Below, piece after piece: positions 35,174-43,757 of a stretch of DNA of 64,000 nt. The position numbers were made by a program, and so were the translations under genes. Positions within the stretch are counted from its first letter, which is position 1. Every line of letters begins with the position of its first letter. Below the pieces are notes generated by a model. That model was given only the letters and a program-made list of their open reading frames with translations, searched no databases and had not been told where the DNA came from. This stretch comes from Paenibacillus graminis (GTDB lineage: Bacteria; Bacillota; Bacilli; Paenibacillales; Paenibacillaceae). The stretch spans positions 3,534,001 to 3,598,000 of the forward strand of contig NZ_CP009287.1 of NCBI RefSeq assembly GCF_000758705.1, read 5' to 3'.

Positions 35174-35575
35174 ATGTACGGAATCATCGATAAAGTTGCC
35201 TGGATTGTAATCTCAGATGGAAGAGTGCTGGGTGCGCGGTCCAAAGGCAAAGATACTTATTATTTTCCCGGAGGAAAAAGAGAGTCCGGCGAGACGGATG
35301 TCCAGACGCTGATCCGGGAAGTCAAAGAAGAGCTGTCCGTGGACATCCTGTCCGACACAGTCACACCTTTCGGTATCTTTGAAGCTGCCGCCCATGGCAA
35401 AGCGGAAGGTGTACAGGTGAAGATGGCTTGTTATACAGCCGATTACACGGGAGAATTGGCTCCAGCCTCGGAAATTGCCGAGATCGCTTGGCTTGGCTAT
35501 GAAGACCGGGAGCGGGTGTCGGCTGTCAGCCGGATGATTTTTGACCAGCTCCATGAGCTGAAGCTGCTGGATTAA
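35174..35575 (+). CDS. Nudix hydrolase
   Basis: This 133-residue protein starts at ATG 35174 behind GAGGAGGATT. The Nudix box is complete: GGKRESGETDVQTLIREVKE followed by ELSV (GX5EX7REUXEEXG with Lys-Glu variations). The preceding YYFPGGK strand is also typical. The enzyme would hydrolyse a nucleoside diphosphate linked to another moiety; the substrate is not predictable. It has its own promoter module with the GGACATATGTCC operator, so it may belong to the regulon of the Crp/Fnr-type regulator encoded nearby. Confidence 0.88.
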   Translation: MYGIIDKVAWIVISDGRVLGARSKGKDTYYFPGGKRESGETDVQTLIREVKEELSVDILSDTVTPFGIFEAAAHGKAEGVQVKMACYTADYTGELAPASEIAEIAWLGYEDRERVSAVSRMIFDQLHELKLLD

Positions 35576-35614
35576 TGTACATATGCGGCAGCTCTGCGTA
35601 TAATTCAAGCCCGT

Positions 35615-35650
35615 CTGAAGCCCGTTTGCGGCCTAAGACGGGTTTTGTGC
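35615..35650 (+). terminator. Rho-independent terminator after the Nudix gene
   Basis: AAGCCCGT-N10-AGACGGGTTTTG gives a stem of about eight pairs and a short T-tract. Confidence 0.55.
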
Positions 35651-35693
35651 TGTCTCTGGACAGTCGCTCCCGGAGGACCGCTTACGCTGCTCA

Positions 35694-35736
35694 GGACATA
35701 TGTCCTACCGCAAATGCTGAATATGTCTTTTAATGA
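35694..35736 (+). promoter_or_regulatory. Crp/Fnr-type operator and promoter module, copy 2
   Basis: GGACATATGTCC (35694-35705) is followed at the identical spacing by ATATGTCTTTTAATGA (35721-35736), which differs from copy 1 at two of sixteen positions. The implied -10 TTTAAT again places the palindrome centre at -41.5. It heads the operon of two small DMT permeases and the Crp/Fnr-type regulator. Confidence 0.7.
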
Positions 35737-35766
35737 ATACAGAGATTAAGACAGAGGAGAGAACTT

Positions 35767-36192
35767 ATGAAAGGGATTATTTTTGCTTTTATCGGCGGGG
35801 CCTGCATTACACTGCAAGGGGTAGCCAACGCCAGGATCAGCCAGGATATTGGCACCTGGCAGGCTGCAACGGTTACCCAATTTACCGGATTCGTAATGGC
35901 ACTGATGATTCTGCTGTTCGTACGGGATGCGAAGAAGCAGGGGGTTAAGCAGGTCAAACCTTTATATCTGTTCGGCGGGGCGCTGGCGGCATTTGTTATT
36001 TTCAGCGAAGTTACCGCTATTCAAGACATCGGAGTGACACTTACCATCTCTGCACTGCTGATCGCCCAGCTCTGCCTGACCTTTCTGATTGATATCAGCG
36101 GGTGGTTCGGAGTGGTGAAGCAGAAGATGCGTCTGCCGCAGTTCATCGGGATCGGGATGATGATTGCCGGTGTGGTGATTTTGAAATTTTAA
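35767..36192 (+). CDS. Small DMT-superfamily permease (YdcZ/DUF606), subunit 1
   Basis: This 141-residue protein has about five hydrophobic helices and the DUF606 pattern: FAFIGGACITLQGVANARIS, QFTGFVMALMILLFVRDAKK and LLIAQLCLTFLIDISGWFGV. Members of this family often come as two short paralogues that probably form an antiparallel heterodimer. Its partner lies at 36952, with the regulator gene between them. Starts at ATG 35767 behind AGAGGAGAGA. The substrate is unknown. Confidence 0.88.
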   Translation: MKGIIFAFIGGACITLQGVANARISQDIGTWQAATVTQFTGFVMALMILLFVRDAKKQGVKQVKPLYLFGGALAAFVIFSEVTAIQDIGVTLTISALLIAQLCLTFLIDISGWFGVVKQKMRLPQFIGIGMMIAGVVILKF

Positions 36193-36207
36193 GGATGGGA
36201 GCGGGCT

Positions 36208-36912
36208 ATGAAAGAAATTCAGGATCGGGAGCAGCTTCAGGCACATATTGCGGCACATTCCCTGACGGCTATTTTTAATGAACAGCTTAGTGGACATCTG
36301 CATCTCTACAGCTTTGCACAAGGGGAGCATATCTGCTCCAAAGGGGACCCTTCCGAATATCTATATGTTCTGGTCAAAGGAAAGCTCAAAATCTTCACGG
36401 CCACTCCTGAAGGAAAAACGCTGATTATCTGCTTCAAAACACCGCTGGAGCTGATCGGTGATGTCGAATACATTCAAGGCACGGAAATGATTAATACGGT
36501 GGAAGCCGTGTCCCCGGTGCATATGCTTGGCATAGAGTACCGCTGGCTGAACAAATACGGCAAGGATCATCCGCCGCTCCTGAATTTTTTGCTGGAGATT
36601 ATTACCCACAAGTTCTACCGTAAATCTAATTTCCTCAGCTTGAATCTGATGCATCCTGTTGAGGTGCGGCTAGCCAGTTATTTGCTGTCCATCTCCTATG
36701 ATGAATCCGACCCTAACTTTACAGGCCAACTGAGTACGATCAACCTGACCGATACCGCCAATTTCATTGGAACGAGCTACAGGCATTTGAACCGGGTCAT
36801 TCAAAAGCTTACGCAAAACGGCCTCATTGAGCGGGGAAACGGACATCTTCTGGTAAAAGACAAGGCAGGGCTTACCGCACTCGCGAGCCGCAACATCTAT
36901 GAGCCCAACTGA
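36208..36912 (+). CDS. Crp/Fnr-family transcriptional regulator (YeiL-like)
   Basis: This 234-residue protein has a cyclic-nucleotide-binding-like beta-roll (residues 25-125: EHICSKGDPSEYLYVLVKGK and LIICFKTPLELIGDVEYIQG) and a C-terminal winged helix (residues 160-225: ADTANFIGTSYRHLNRVIQK-like segment LTDTANFIGTSYRHLNRVIQ). No FNR-type cysteine cluster is seen, so oxygen sensing by an Fe-S cluster is unlikely. It sits between two DMT permease genes and is the obvious candidate to bind the two GGACATATGTCC sites at -41.5, which would make it an activator of both the Nudix gene and its own operon. Confidence 0.85.
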   Translation: MKEIQDREQLQAHIAAHSLTAIFNEQLSGHLHLYSFAQGEHICSKGDPSEYLYVLVKGKLKIFTATPEGKTLIICFKTPLELIGDVEYIQGTEMINTVEAVSPVHMLGIEYRWLNKYGKDHPPLLNFLLEIITHKFYRKSNFLSLNLMHPVEVRLASYLLSISYDESDPNFTGQLSTINLTDTANFIGTSYRHLNRVIQKLTQNGLIERGNGHLLVKDKAGLTALASRNIYEPN

Positions 36913-36951
36913 AAGACATAAGATTAAGCTTTTGAACGGAGTGATTTTGAA

Positions 36952-37446
36952 ATGTTAATAGGATTAATTTTGGCGCTGATCGCCGGTTGCCTGGTAAGTT
37001 TACAGAATATTTTCAACAGCAAAGTCAATGAGCATACGGGATCTTGGTCTACTACAACCTTGGTATTGGGCATGGGATTTATCGCTTCACTGCTGATGGG
37101 ACTGATTATGGAAGGTAAAAACATGTTCACTCTGCAGCATATGCAGCTCTGGTATTGGTTCAGCGGCATGATTGGCGTAGGTGTGGTCATCTGCCTGGTG
37201 CAGGCCACCCGGCTGCTCGGACCTACTTATGCCATTTCCATCGTACTCACCTCGCAGCTGGGATTTGCACTTCTATGGGATTCGCTGGGCTGGCTGGGCC
37301 TGACCAAGGTGCCGTTTTCCTTCAATCAGCTTATCGGCGTGCTGATTATTGTTGGAGGGATTCTGGTGTTCAAGTTAGGAGGGGCGCGTGAGCCTCAAGG
37401 CGATTCTTCAACAGGCAAGCCGCAGCGTGCACTGAATTTGAAGTGA
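36952..37446 (+). CDS. Small DMT-superfamily permease (YdcZ/DUF606), subunit 2
   Basis: This 164-residue paralogue of the permease at 35767 shares ALIAGCLVSLQNIFNSKVNE, the helix pattern and LTSQLGFALLWDSLGWLGLT. It carries an extra hydrophilic C-terminal tail of about 20 residues. It starts at ATG 36952 behind GGAGTGA, 39 bp after the regulator gene. The two probably form one heterodimeric transporter. Confidence 0.86.
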   Translation: MLIGLILALIAGCLVSLQNIFNSKVNEHTGSWSTTTLVLGMGFIASLLMGLIMEGKNMFTLQHMQLWYWFSGMIGVGVVICLVQATRLLGPTYAISIVLTSQLGFALLWDSLGWLGLTKVPFSFNQLIGVLIIVGGILVFKLGGAREPQGDSSTGKPQRALNLK

Positions 37447-37486
37447 GAAGGAATACTCTGCGGCATTTGAAAAAGTTGTGGATAGT

Positions 37487-37528
37487 AAAAAACGCGCATC
37501 CGTATGAGTACGGGTACGCGCTTTTTTT
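37487..37528. terminator. Bidirectional terminator
   Basis: AAAACGCGCATCCGTA-N4-TACGGGTACGCGCTTTTTTT has A-rich and T-rich flanks and lies between the permease gene and the convergent TrpD-like gene. Confidence 0.8.
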
Positions 37529-37536
37529 GTGTATGT

Positions 37537-38589
37537 TCAGATGGACAAGCCGGATTCTGACGGCGTTTTGCTGCCAAGCAGTGAGCTTTTCCATTTCAAA
37601 TAGACTGCCCAGGCGTCGCCGTTATCCAGCAGATGCTTGCAGGTGTAGACACCTTCTTCAATCGAATTGACTCTTCCGGCCAGATGCAGGCGGGCAGCCC
37701 CATTTAGCAGCACTTGATTGTAAAAGGCGAGATGTCCGCCACCTTGCAGCACAGCTTCCGCTGCCGACAATTGCAGCCGGGGAGTCCAGTCCATCTCCGG
37801 CACCGGCGTTTCAAGGCCCAGCAGTTCCGGATCAATGATATCTAGTTGGGCTGTCCCATCGGCAACGTAATATACCCGGTTCGGGCGGTCGATATAGAGA
37901 TCTTCGGAGCCTTCCGATCCCTGTACAACCAGGCCTTTGCGGTAGCCAAGCTTAAGAATCATTCTGGAGATGCGGTCAAAAACCGTATTGTGATAGATTC
38001 CAAATACGATATAGGGAGAGCAGGCATAATCAATGAACTTTTCTACCGTATTAAAGATCGTCCGCATGCCAATATCCTCACGAAGCTGGCGGATAGACGC
38101 AAGCGGCGGACACCACCCTTCCGCATGGACGTACAGCACTCCGCTTTTGCCTGCCGATTCCACCACTTCTGCCCGGCTGAGCGCGGTCACCTCAACCCCC
38201 GATTCCTGAATAATATCCTGCAGGGTGATCCCCCATTTAGGCGGTAATGAGGCTGACCCGTGAAGGGTGACAGGAAGCCCCGCCGCAGCGCATAAGAAGG
38301 AAGTCGGGAACGTTGCGGCAAAAGACTTCTTCCGGCCATCATAAGGCCCGGCGCAATCCAGACCCTGCTGTACAGGTTCACGGTGGGCGTATTTGCGGCA
38401 GACAGACACAAAGGCCTCGAGCTCTTCAATGCTTTCCAGCTTGATCCGCTCCGCAATCAAAAAGGCACCGATCTGCACAGGGGAAGCACTCAGACCCAGA
38501 ATCGACTCTGCTGCGTATTCCGCTTCCTGGTAGCTTAAATCACGGGCCCCCCGTTTGCCCCGGGCGACTTCTTTTAGAATATTAATCAT
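37537..38589 (-). CDS. TrpD2-like glycosyl/phosphoribosyltransferase family protein
   Basis: This 350-residue protein resembles the anthranilate phosphoribosyltransferase fold: the N-terminal helical domain (LSYQEAEYAAESILGLSASP, QIGAFLIAERIKLESIEELE), DCAGPYDGRKKSFAATFPTS in place of the phosphate loop, and LPVTLHGSASLPPKWGITLQ. The usual GTGGD and DExS-type loops of true TrpD are altered, so tryptophan synthesis is unlikely. It lies 12 bp after the ANTAR regulator gene and opposite nirB, and may belong to the nitrite assimilation regulon. The ATG has weak spacing to its ribosome site. Confidence 0.72.
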   Translation of the reverse strand: MINILKEVARGKRGARDLSYQEAEYAAESILGLSASPVQIGAFLIAERIKLESIEELEAFVSVCRKYAHREPVQQGLDCAGPYDGRKKSFAATFPTSFLCAAAGLPVTLHGSASLPPKWGITLQDIIQESGVEVTALSRAEVVESAGKSGVLYVHAEGWCPPLASIRQLREDIGMRTIFNTVEKFIDYACSPYIVFGIYHNTVFDRISRMILKLGYRKGLVVQGSEGSEDLYIDRPNRVYYVADGTAQLDIIDPELLGLETPVPEMDWTPRLQLSAAEAVLQGGGHLAFYNQVLLNGAARLHLAGRVNSIEEGVYTCKHLLDNGDAWAVYLKWKSSLLGSKTPSESGLSI

Positions 38590-38601
38590 ATGGGATTCTC
38601 C

Positions 38602-39198
38602 TTAAGTTTGATCCTGCAGCAGTTGATACACTTTGACTATAGAAGTAGCTACATCAACCATCCGCTTGCGTTCATTCATGGCTTGCTTGCGAAGAAGGTC
38701 ATAGGCTTCGGATTCGCTGATATTCTTGGCTTTGGAGAGGATGCCTTTGGCCATATCGATCCATTTCCGCTCTTCAATCCGTGACAGCAGCTGCTCCCGC
38801 TCCTTGAGCCACTGCTGGCGCTCGAAGCATTGCCTTGCACTGAAATGAAGAATCCAGTGAATCTCCTGAGGCTGCATAGAAGGAGATAAAATTCCGTCCA
38901 CCATAATATCATCTTCGCAGGCGGCAACCGATAAGGTTGCCGTTGATGAAGTGCACCACCATAGAATTGGAGCGGTTTTACACTGCATCAGTGATGTTCT
39001 CCAGGAGGCGATCTCTGTAACCGGCAAATCTAGGATAGAGGCATCCGCATCGCTGATCATCAGCTTTGCCTCCTCTGGAGAAGCTGCCGCCGTGACCACA
39101 TAACCACAGGAACGAAGCAGGGAGTCCGGTCCTGTTGATGAACGCTCTTCTGTGACGTTCTCTGTTTTGTTATTCTGGATAATCAACAGGGAATGCAT
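38602..39198 (-). CDS. ANTAR-domain antitermination regulator (NasT-like)
   Basis: This 198-residue protein has an N-terminal pseudo-receiver (about residues 1-120, lacking a clear set of phosphorylation residues) and a C-terminal ANTAR domain (about 140-195: RIEERKWIDMAKGILSKAKN and ISESEAYDLLRKQAMNERKR then MVDVATSIVK). ANTAR domains bind tandem RNA hairpins with hexanucleotide loops and block transcription termination. Such a leader is present just across the divergent intergenic region, before nirB, so the target is strongly suggested. Starts behind AAAAGGAG. Confidence 0.92.
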   Translation of the reverse strand: MHSLLIIQNNKTENVTEERSSTGPDSLLRSCGYVVTAAASPEEAKLMISDADASILDLPVTEIASWRTSLMQCKTAPILWWCTSSTATLSVAACEDDIMVDGILSPSMQPQEIHWILHFSARQCFERQQWLKEREQLLSRIEERKWIDMAKGILSKAKNISESEAYDLLRKQAMNERKRMVDVATSIVKVYQLLQDQT

Positions 39199-39343
39199 AG
39201 TTTGACGCTCCTTTTTACTTCGTAGTCATCGGGTGGAAGTATTGCATCTTAGATACGTAAGAATGATGATGTAATATTATATAACACACATTACATGATT
39301 TTGTCGATAAATTAAAATTATAAAATTTTATGTGTTAACAATA

Positions 39344-39435
39344 TTGACGTAATTAGAATTCCTGTAGTATAGTCGGGTTAAGAATTTCAACAAGTCTACG
39401 AATACAATGGTGTATTCGCTTGAAGCGGCAATGGC
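39344..39435 (+). promoter_or_regulatory. nirB promoter and ANTAR-binding tandem hairpins
   Basis: A -35 TTGACG (39344) and -10 TATAGT (39368) are 18 bp apart. Hairpin P1 is CGAATAC-AATGGT-GTATTCG (39399-39418). Hairpin P2 is AAGCGGC-AATGGC-GCCTGCTT (39423-39443, one bulged T). Both loops are hexamers with A at position 1 and G at position 4, the pattern known to be read by ANTAR proteins. P2 shares its 3' strand with the following terminator, so binding of P2 should prevent termination. Confidence 0.88.
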
Positions 39436-39497
39436 GCCTGCTTTCACTTTTCACAACGGGAGATATATGTTTCCGTGTGGAGTGAAGCGGGCTTTTT
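39436..39497 (+). terminator. Regulated terminator in the nirB leader
   Basis: The strand starting GCCTGCTTTCACT (39436) pairs with AGTGAAGCGGGC (39481-39492) with one bulged T, and the stem extends further inward (CACAACGG against CCGTGTG). TTTTTCTG follows. Its 5' strand is the 3' strand of ANTAR hairpin P2, so the two folds exclude each other. Confidence 0.85.
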
Positions 39498-39527
39498 CTG
39501 TTGTCCACATGGAGAGGAGAGAGACAG

Positions 39528-41957
39528 ATGACAGACATTCGCAAGAAACTCGTATTGGTGGGCAATGGGATGGCCGGAGTGCGGGCTATCGAGCACTTAT
39601 TGAAATTGTCCCCGGAGGCTTATGAGATTACCATCTTCGGCTCAGAGCCGCATCCCAATTACAACCGGATTATGCTGTCCTCTGTTCTGGCAGGCGGCTC
39701 CAGCATGGAGGAGATCATTATCAATGATCTGGAATGGTACCACAGCCATGGCATCCGGTTGTATATGGGGCACACAATCACCTCCATTGATACTGCTGAG
39801 CGTAAAGTATACTCCGATAAAGGAATAGTATTGCCGTATGATGAGCTGATTCTGGCGACAGGCTCCAATCCGTTCATGCTCCCGCTCCCTGGAGCCGAGA
39901 AGGAAGGGGTCATTGCTTTCCGCGATATCAAGGATTGCCAGATCATGCAGGAAACCTCACAGAGCTACCGCAAAGCCGTGGTGATCGGCGGCGGGCTTCT
40001 GGGTCTGGAGGCGGCCAGAGGATTGCTGCATCTGGGGATGGAGGTCTCCGTTGTACACATCCATCCCTATATCATGGAGCGCCAGTTGGATGAACCGGCA
40101 TCCGTGATGCTCCGCAAAGAGCTGGAAGAGCAGGGAATGAAGTTTCTGCTGAACAAGCAGTCTGAGGCGATTCTCGGTAAAAAGAGAGTCAAAGGCCTGT
40201 TGTTCGCAGACGGGGAGATTGCCGATGCGGATCTGATTGTGATGGCTGTCGGCATCAAACCCAATGTGGAGCTGGCGCAGAAAAGCGGAGTCCAGACAAA
40301 CCGGGGGATCGTCGTTAATGATTATATGGAAACCAATATTCCCGGCGTCTATGCCGTGGGGGAATGTGCGGAGCACAGGGGGATTGCCTACGGGCTTGTA
40401 GCACCGCTGTATGAACAAGGCGCAGTTCTTGCCAAAAGACTGGCTCAGGTTCCTACGGATGGCTACTCGGGTTCGGTAACATCAACCAAGCTGAAGGTGT
40501 CCGGTGTCGACGTATTCTCAGCAGGCCAGTTCACAGAGCGGCCCGGCACCAGAGCCCTCCGGTATCAGGACGAGATCGAAGGGATCTATAAGAAACTGGT
40601 TATCCAGGATGACCAGCTGGTCGGCGCCGTTTTATTCGGGGATACCGGCGATGGTGCCCAGCTCTTCTCCATGATCAAAAATGGCGAAAACATTAAAGGA
40701 AAAGAAAAGGAGCTGCTGCTCGGCATATCCTCAGATGCGCTGGCTTCTCCCAAAGGCAACCGGCTCGAAGGAATGGCCGATGACGAAATCATCTGCGGCT
40801 GCAACGGGGTATCCAAAAGCGCCATTGCCGAAGCGATTCAGTCCGGAGGCTGTACGAGTGTCGGCGAGATCAAAGCCTGCACCAAAGCCTCCGCATCCTG
40901 CGGCGGCTGCAAACCGCTGGTGGAAGGGCTTCTGCAATTATATGCCGGAGATAATGTGGTAACGGTTAAAGAAGGCATCTGCGGCTGCACCACACTGGGA
41001 CGGGACGAAATTGTCGCTGAAATCCGGCGGATGGAGCTGAAGACCGTCAAGGAAGTCATGAATGTCCTGGAATGGAATACGGAAGAAGGCTGTGCTAAAT
41101 GCCGCCCTTCTCTAAATTACTATTTGGGGATGCTGTGGCCTGAAGAATATATCGATGAAAAAGAATCCCGGATCACGAATGAGCGCTATCATGCCAATAT
41201 TCAGAAAGACGGAACCTACTCCGTTGTCCCCCGGATATACGGCGGCGTAACCTCACCGGCTGAACTGATGAAAATTGCCGAGGTTGCCGCCAAATTTGAA
41301 GTTCCGCTGGTGAAGTTCACTGGAGGACAGAGACTGGACCTGCTCGGTGTCAAAAAAGAAGACCTGCCCAAGATGTGGGAAGAGCTGGATATGCCTTCGG
41401 GCCACGCCTACGGCAAGACGCTCCGTACAGTCAAAACCTGCGTCGGCTCGACCTTCTGCCGCTTCGGTACCCAGGATGCCATGGGTATGGGAGTCCGGCT
41501 GGAGAAAGCATTCGAGCGGCTGAATACACCGGGCAAAGTGAAGCTTGCGGTATCCGGCTGTCCGCGCAATTGCGCGGAAGCAACGATTAAGGATTTTGGC
41601 GTGGTAGCCATCGATGGCGGCTGGGAGCTGCATATCGGAGGTAACGGTGGCGTGCATGTACGGGCCACGGATCTGCTCTGTGTGGTCAAAACCGATGATG
41701 AGGTCCTGGAATGGGCCAGCGCATTCCTGCAATATTACCGCGAACAGGCCGGCTGGAATGAGCGGACCGCGCAATGGGTGGAGCGGGTAGGACTAGACAG
41801 TATCAAGGAAGTGCTGGAGGTACGGGAGAACCGGCTTGCCCTTCAGGAGAGAATCCTCACCGCGCTTAGTGTGACAACCGATCCATGGAAGCAGATTGTG
41901 AATGAGCCGGAGCTGCGTAAGAATTTCGAGCAGTTATCCGAAATGAAGACGGTATAG
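39528..41957 (+). CDS. nirB: Assimilatory nitrite reductase [NAD(P)H], large subunit
   Basis: This 809-residue protein reduces nitrite to ammonium with six electrons. The start ATG at 39528 lies behind GGAGAGGAGAGAG; an in-frame ATG at 39501 lies within the leader. Domains in order: FAD/NAD-binding (1-400, LVLVGNGMAGVRAIEHLLKL; VVIGGGLLGLEAARGLLHLG), BFD-like [2Fe-2S] segments with CGCNGV, CGGCKPL and CGCTTLG (about 425-500), then the ferredoxin-like and sirohaem half with the [4Fe-4S] ligands CVGSTFC and CPRNC (about 640-690). The length fits the family. Cotranscribed with nirD and cobA, under control of the ANTAR leader. Confidence 0.96.
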   Translation: MTDIRKKLVLVGNGMAGVRAIEHLLKLSPEAYEITIFGSEPHPNYNRIMLSSVLAGGSSMEEIIINDLEWYHSHGIRLYMGHTITSIDTAERKVYSDKGIVLPYDELILATGSNPFMLPLPGAEKEGVIAFRDIKDCQIMQETSQSYRKAVVIGGGLLGLEAARGLLHLGMEVSVVHIHPYIMERQLDEPASVMLRKELEEQGMKFLLNKQSEAILGKKRVKGLLFADGEIADADLIVMAVGIKPNVELAQKSGVQTNRGIVVNDYMETNIPGVYAVGECAEHRGIAYGLVAPLYEQGAVLAKRLAQVPTDGYSGSVTSTKLKVSGVDVFSAGQFTERPGTRALRYQDEIEGIYKKLVIQDDQLVGAVLFGDTGDGAQLFSMIKNGENIKGKEKELLLGISSDALASPKGNRLEGMADDEIICGCNGVSKSAIAEAIQSGGCTSVGEIKACTKASASCGGCKPLVEGLLQLYAGDNVVTVKEGICGCTTLGRDEIVAEIRRMELKTVKEVMNVLEWNTEEGCAKCRPSLNYYLGMLWPEEYIDEKESRITNERYHANIQKDGTYSVVPRIYGGVTSPAELMKIAEVAAKFEVPLVKFTGGQRLDLLGVKKEDLPKMWEELDMPSGHAYGKTLRTVKTCVGSTFCRFGTQDAMGMGVRLEKAFERLNTPGKVKLAVSGCPRNCAEATIKDFGVVAIDGGWELHIGGNGGVHVRATDLLCVVKTDDEVLEWASAFLQYYREQAGWNERTAQWVERVGLDSIKEVLEVRENRLALQERILTALSVTTDPWKQIVNEPELRKNFEQLSEMKTV

Positions 41958-41970
41958 GAGGGAACACCCA

Positions 41971-42288
41971 ATGGAAATGACCAAAATGCTGGTGGGCAAG
42001 GTGACAGATATTGATATTAAGGGCTCCCGTACCGTCAGAATAGGCGACAATGTGATTGCACTATTTCGTCTCTCGGATGGAGAAGTGCTGGCGGTCGAGA
42101 ATAAGTGCCCGCATAAAGGCGGAACTTTGTCGGAAGGCATGGTCTGTGGTTCAAAAGTACATTGTCCGCTCCACGACTGGCGCATTGATCTGCATACCGG
42201 CGTGGTCCAGGAGCCGGACCATGGCCATGTAGTTACTTATGAGGTCGAAGTGGACCAGAGCAATGGTTCAATCTATCTGACTCTGTAA
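41971..42288 (+). CDS. nirD: Nitrite reductase small subunit (Rieske-like)
   Basis: This 105-residue protein has both Rieske ligand pairs: CPHKGG and CPLHDW (residues about 47-71), so it may hold a [2Fe-2S] cluster. It supports NirB in NAD(P)H-dependent nitrite reduction in the cytosol. ATG 41971 lies behind AGGAGGGAACA, 13 bp after nirB. Confidence 0.94.
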   Translation: MEMTKMLVGKVTDIDIKGSRTVRIGDNVIALFRLSDGEVLAVENKCPHKGGTLSEGMVCGSKVHCPLHDWRIDLHTGVVQEPDHGHVVTYEVEVDQSNGSIYLTL

Positions 42289-42403
42289 TACTTAACAATC
42301 AATATGGATGAGGGGTGCTATTCATGAATAACGTGAAGCCAAGTGAACCGTTCAGCGGAATAGCAGCCGCTAATTCACATAGTGATCTGCGGGAGAGAAG
42401 CCT

Positions 42404-43171
42404 ATGATCCAAGGGAGTGTATCGATTGTTGGAGCAGGACCAGGCGACCCGGAACTGCTTACCCTCAAAGCCGTGCGGAGGATTCAGACAGCTGACATAA
42501 TACTCTATGACCGGCTGGTGAATGAAGACATTCTGGGTTACGGGAAACCGGAGGCCCTGAGAATCTACTGCGGCAAAGCTCCTGGCCATCATTCCATGCC
42601 GCAGGAAGCCATCGAAAAGCTTATGATCAAATATGCAGCCGCCGGAAATCAAGTTGTCCGGCTGAAGGGAGGCGATCCCTATGTGTTTGGGAGAGGCGGG
42701 GAAGAAGCGCTGGCGGTCGCGGCCGCCGGTATCGCTTATGAGGTCATTCCGGGCATCACCTCAGCCATCGGTGCGGCGGCTTCCGCCGGAATTCCGCTGA
42801 CACACCGCGGGCTTGCGGCATCTTTTGCCATTGTGACCGGCAGCCGCTGCCATGACCATGCTTCAGCCGTGCACTGGGAAGGGCTTGTCCACAGTGTGGA
42901 TACTCTGGTTATTTATATGGGAGTCAGTACGTTAGCTGAAATCCGTGAGCAGCTGTTAAAGTATGGGAAGAACCCTGCAACACCCGCTGCACTGATCGAG
43001 AACGGAACGACAGTCCGTGAACGCACGGTAACGGGAACATTGGGCAACATTGATAAGCTGGCTGCCGCTATGAAGATCAGCAATCCAGCCATCATCATCA
43101 TTGGAGAGTCAGTCACCGTAAGAGATCAGCTGCTAATTATGGAAAAGGCGGCACGTTCCCAGATCGGATAA
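42404..43171 (+). CDS. cobA: Uroporphyrinogen-III C-methyltransferase (SUMT)
   Basis: This 255-residue protein makes precorrin-2 from uroporphyrinogen III with SAM, the first step toward the sirohaem needed by NirB. The SUMT motifs are clear: VSIVGAGPGDPELLTLKAVR (start), ADIILYDRLVN, RLKGGDPYVFGRGGEEALAV and EVIPGITSAIGAAASAGIPL THRG. It is a single-domain form without the CysG dehydrogenase half. The 115-bp gap after nirD holds no gene that I recognise, and the genes are probably cotranscribed. Confidence 0.95.
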   Translation: MIQGSVSIVGAGPGDPELLTLKAVRRIQTADIILYDRLVNEDILGYGKPEALRIYCGKAPGHHSMPQEAIEKLMIKYAAAGNQVVRLKGGDPYVFGRGGEEALAVAAAGIAYEVIPGITSAIGAAASAGIPLTHRGLAASFAIVTGSRCHDHASAVHWEGLVHSVDTLVIYMGVSTLAEIREQLLKYGKNPATPAALIENGTTVRERTVTGTLGNIDKLAAAMKISNPAIIIIGESVTVRDQLLIMEKAARSQIG

Positions 43172-43302
43172 GTCCCGCTGGCGGTTGTATGAGTGTCATA
43201 ATTGAAGTGACTGCAATCACAGGCGTTGCGGGAAGAATAGGACTATACTACTTTGCACAGCTTCCGCTACGTAACTTACAGATCAAAGGAGAGAACTGTG
43301 AA

Positions 43303-43635
43303 ATGCAAATTCAACTTGACCCATTAACCGTCAGACGGCTGGGAGAAAGCCTGAATGGCAGACCGGGATTTCTCAAGCTGTTCTATGATACCGAAGATTG
43401 CGGCTGCAATGGTGTCCTTGTCATTCAGATCGTAGACTCACCAAATGCTACAGACATCGTTTTTCAGAACGAACCCTACACTTTCTTGTGTGACCGCCAG
43501 CAGGAATCCTTGTTTGATTCCTCGATGACGCTGGCAGCAGAGGAGAATTATCCTTCTTATAAACTCACCAGTCCTTCAGGCCTGTTCAGCTCCAATCTAA
43601 GGGTTAAGGATCTCCGGTTAGCTGTGGAAGGGTAG
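43303..43635 (+). CDS. HesB/YqkB-like iron-sulfur assembly protein
   Basis: This 110-residue protein starts at ATG 43303 behind AAAGGAGAG; the longer frame from 43189 lacks a ribosome site. It resembles Bacillus YqkB and the A-type carrier fold (LDPLTVRRLGESLNGRPGFL, FYDTEDCGCNGVLVIQIVDS) with a CxC motif but without the C-terminal CGC of classical IscA, so cluster binding may differ. Its place behind the nitrite reductase operon may reflect need for Fe-S supply, though it has its own ribosome site and a 131-bp gap. Confidence 0.8.
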   Translation: MQIQLDPLTVRRLGESLNGRPGFLKLFYDTEDCGCNGVLVIQIVDSPNATDIVFQNEPYTFLCDRQQESLFDSSMTLAAEENYPSYKLTSPSGLFSSNLRVKDLRLAVEG

Positions 43636-43757
43636 ACCTGCAGTGTGCTTCCGGGAGTGCATTGGAATTAGTGAACCATGGAATTGGCAGCATGCTAAGA
43701 TCTAGGTTCACATTTCCCACTTTGGGCTTGCCGCCGGAACTATACATTAACATCCAG

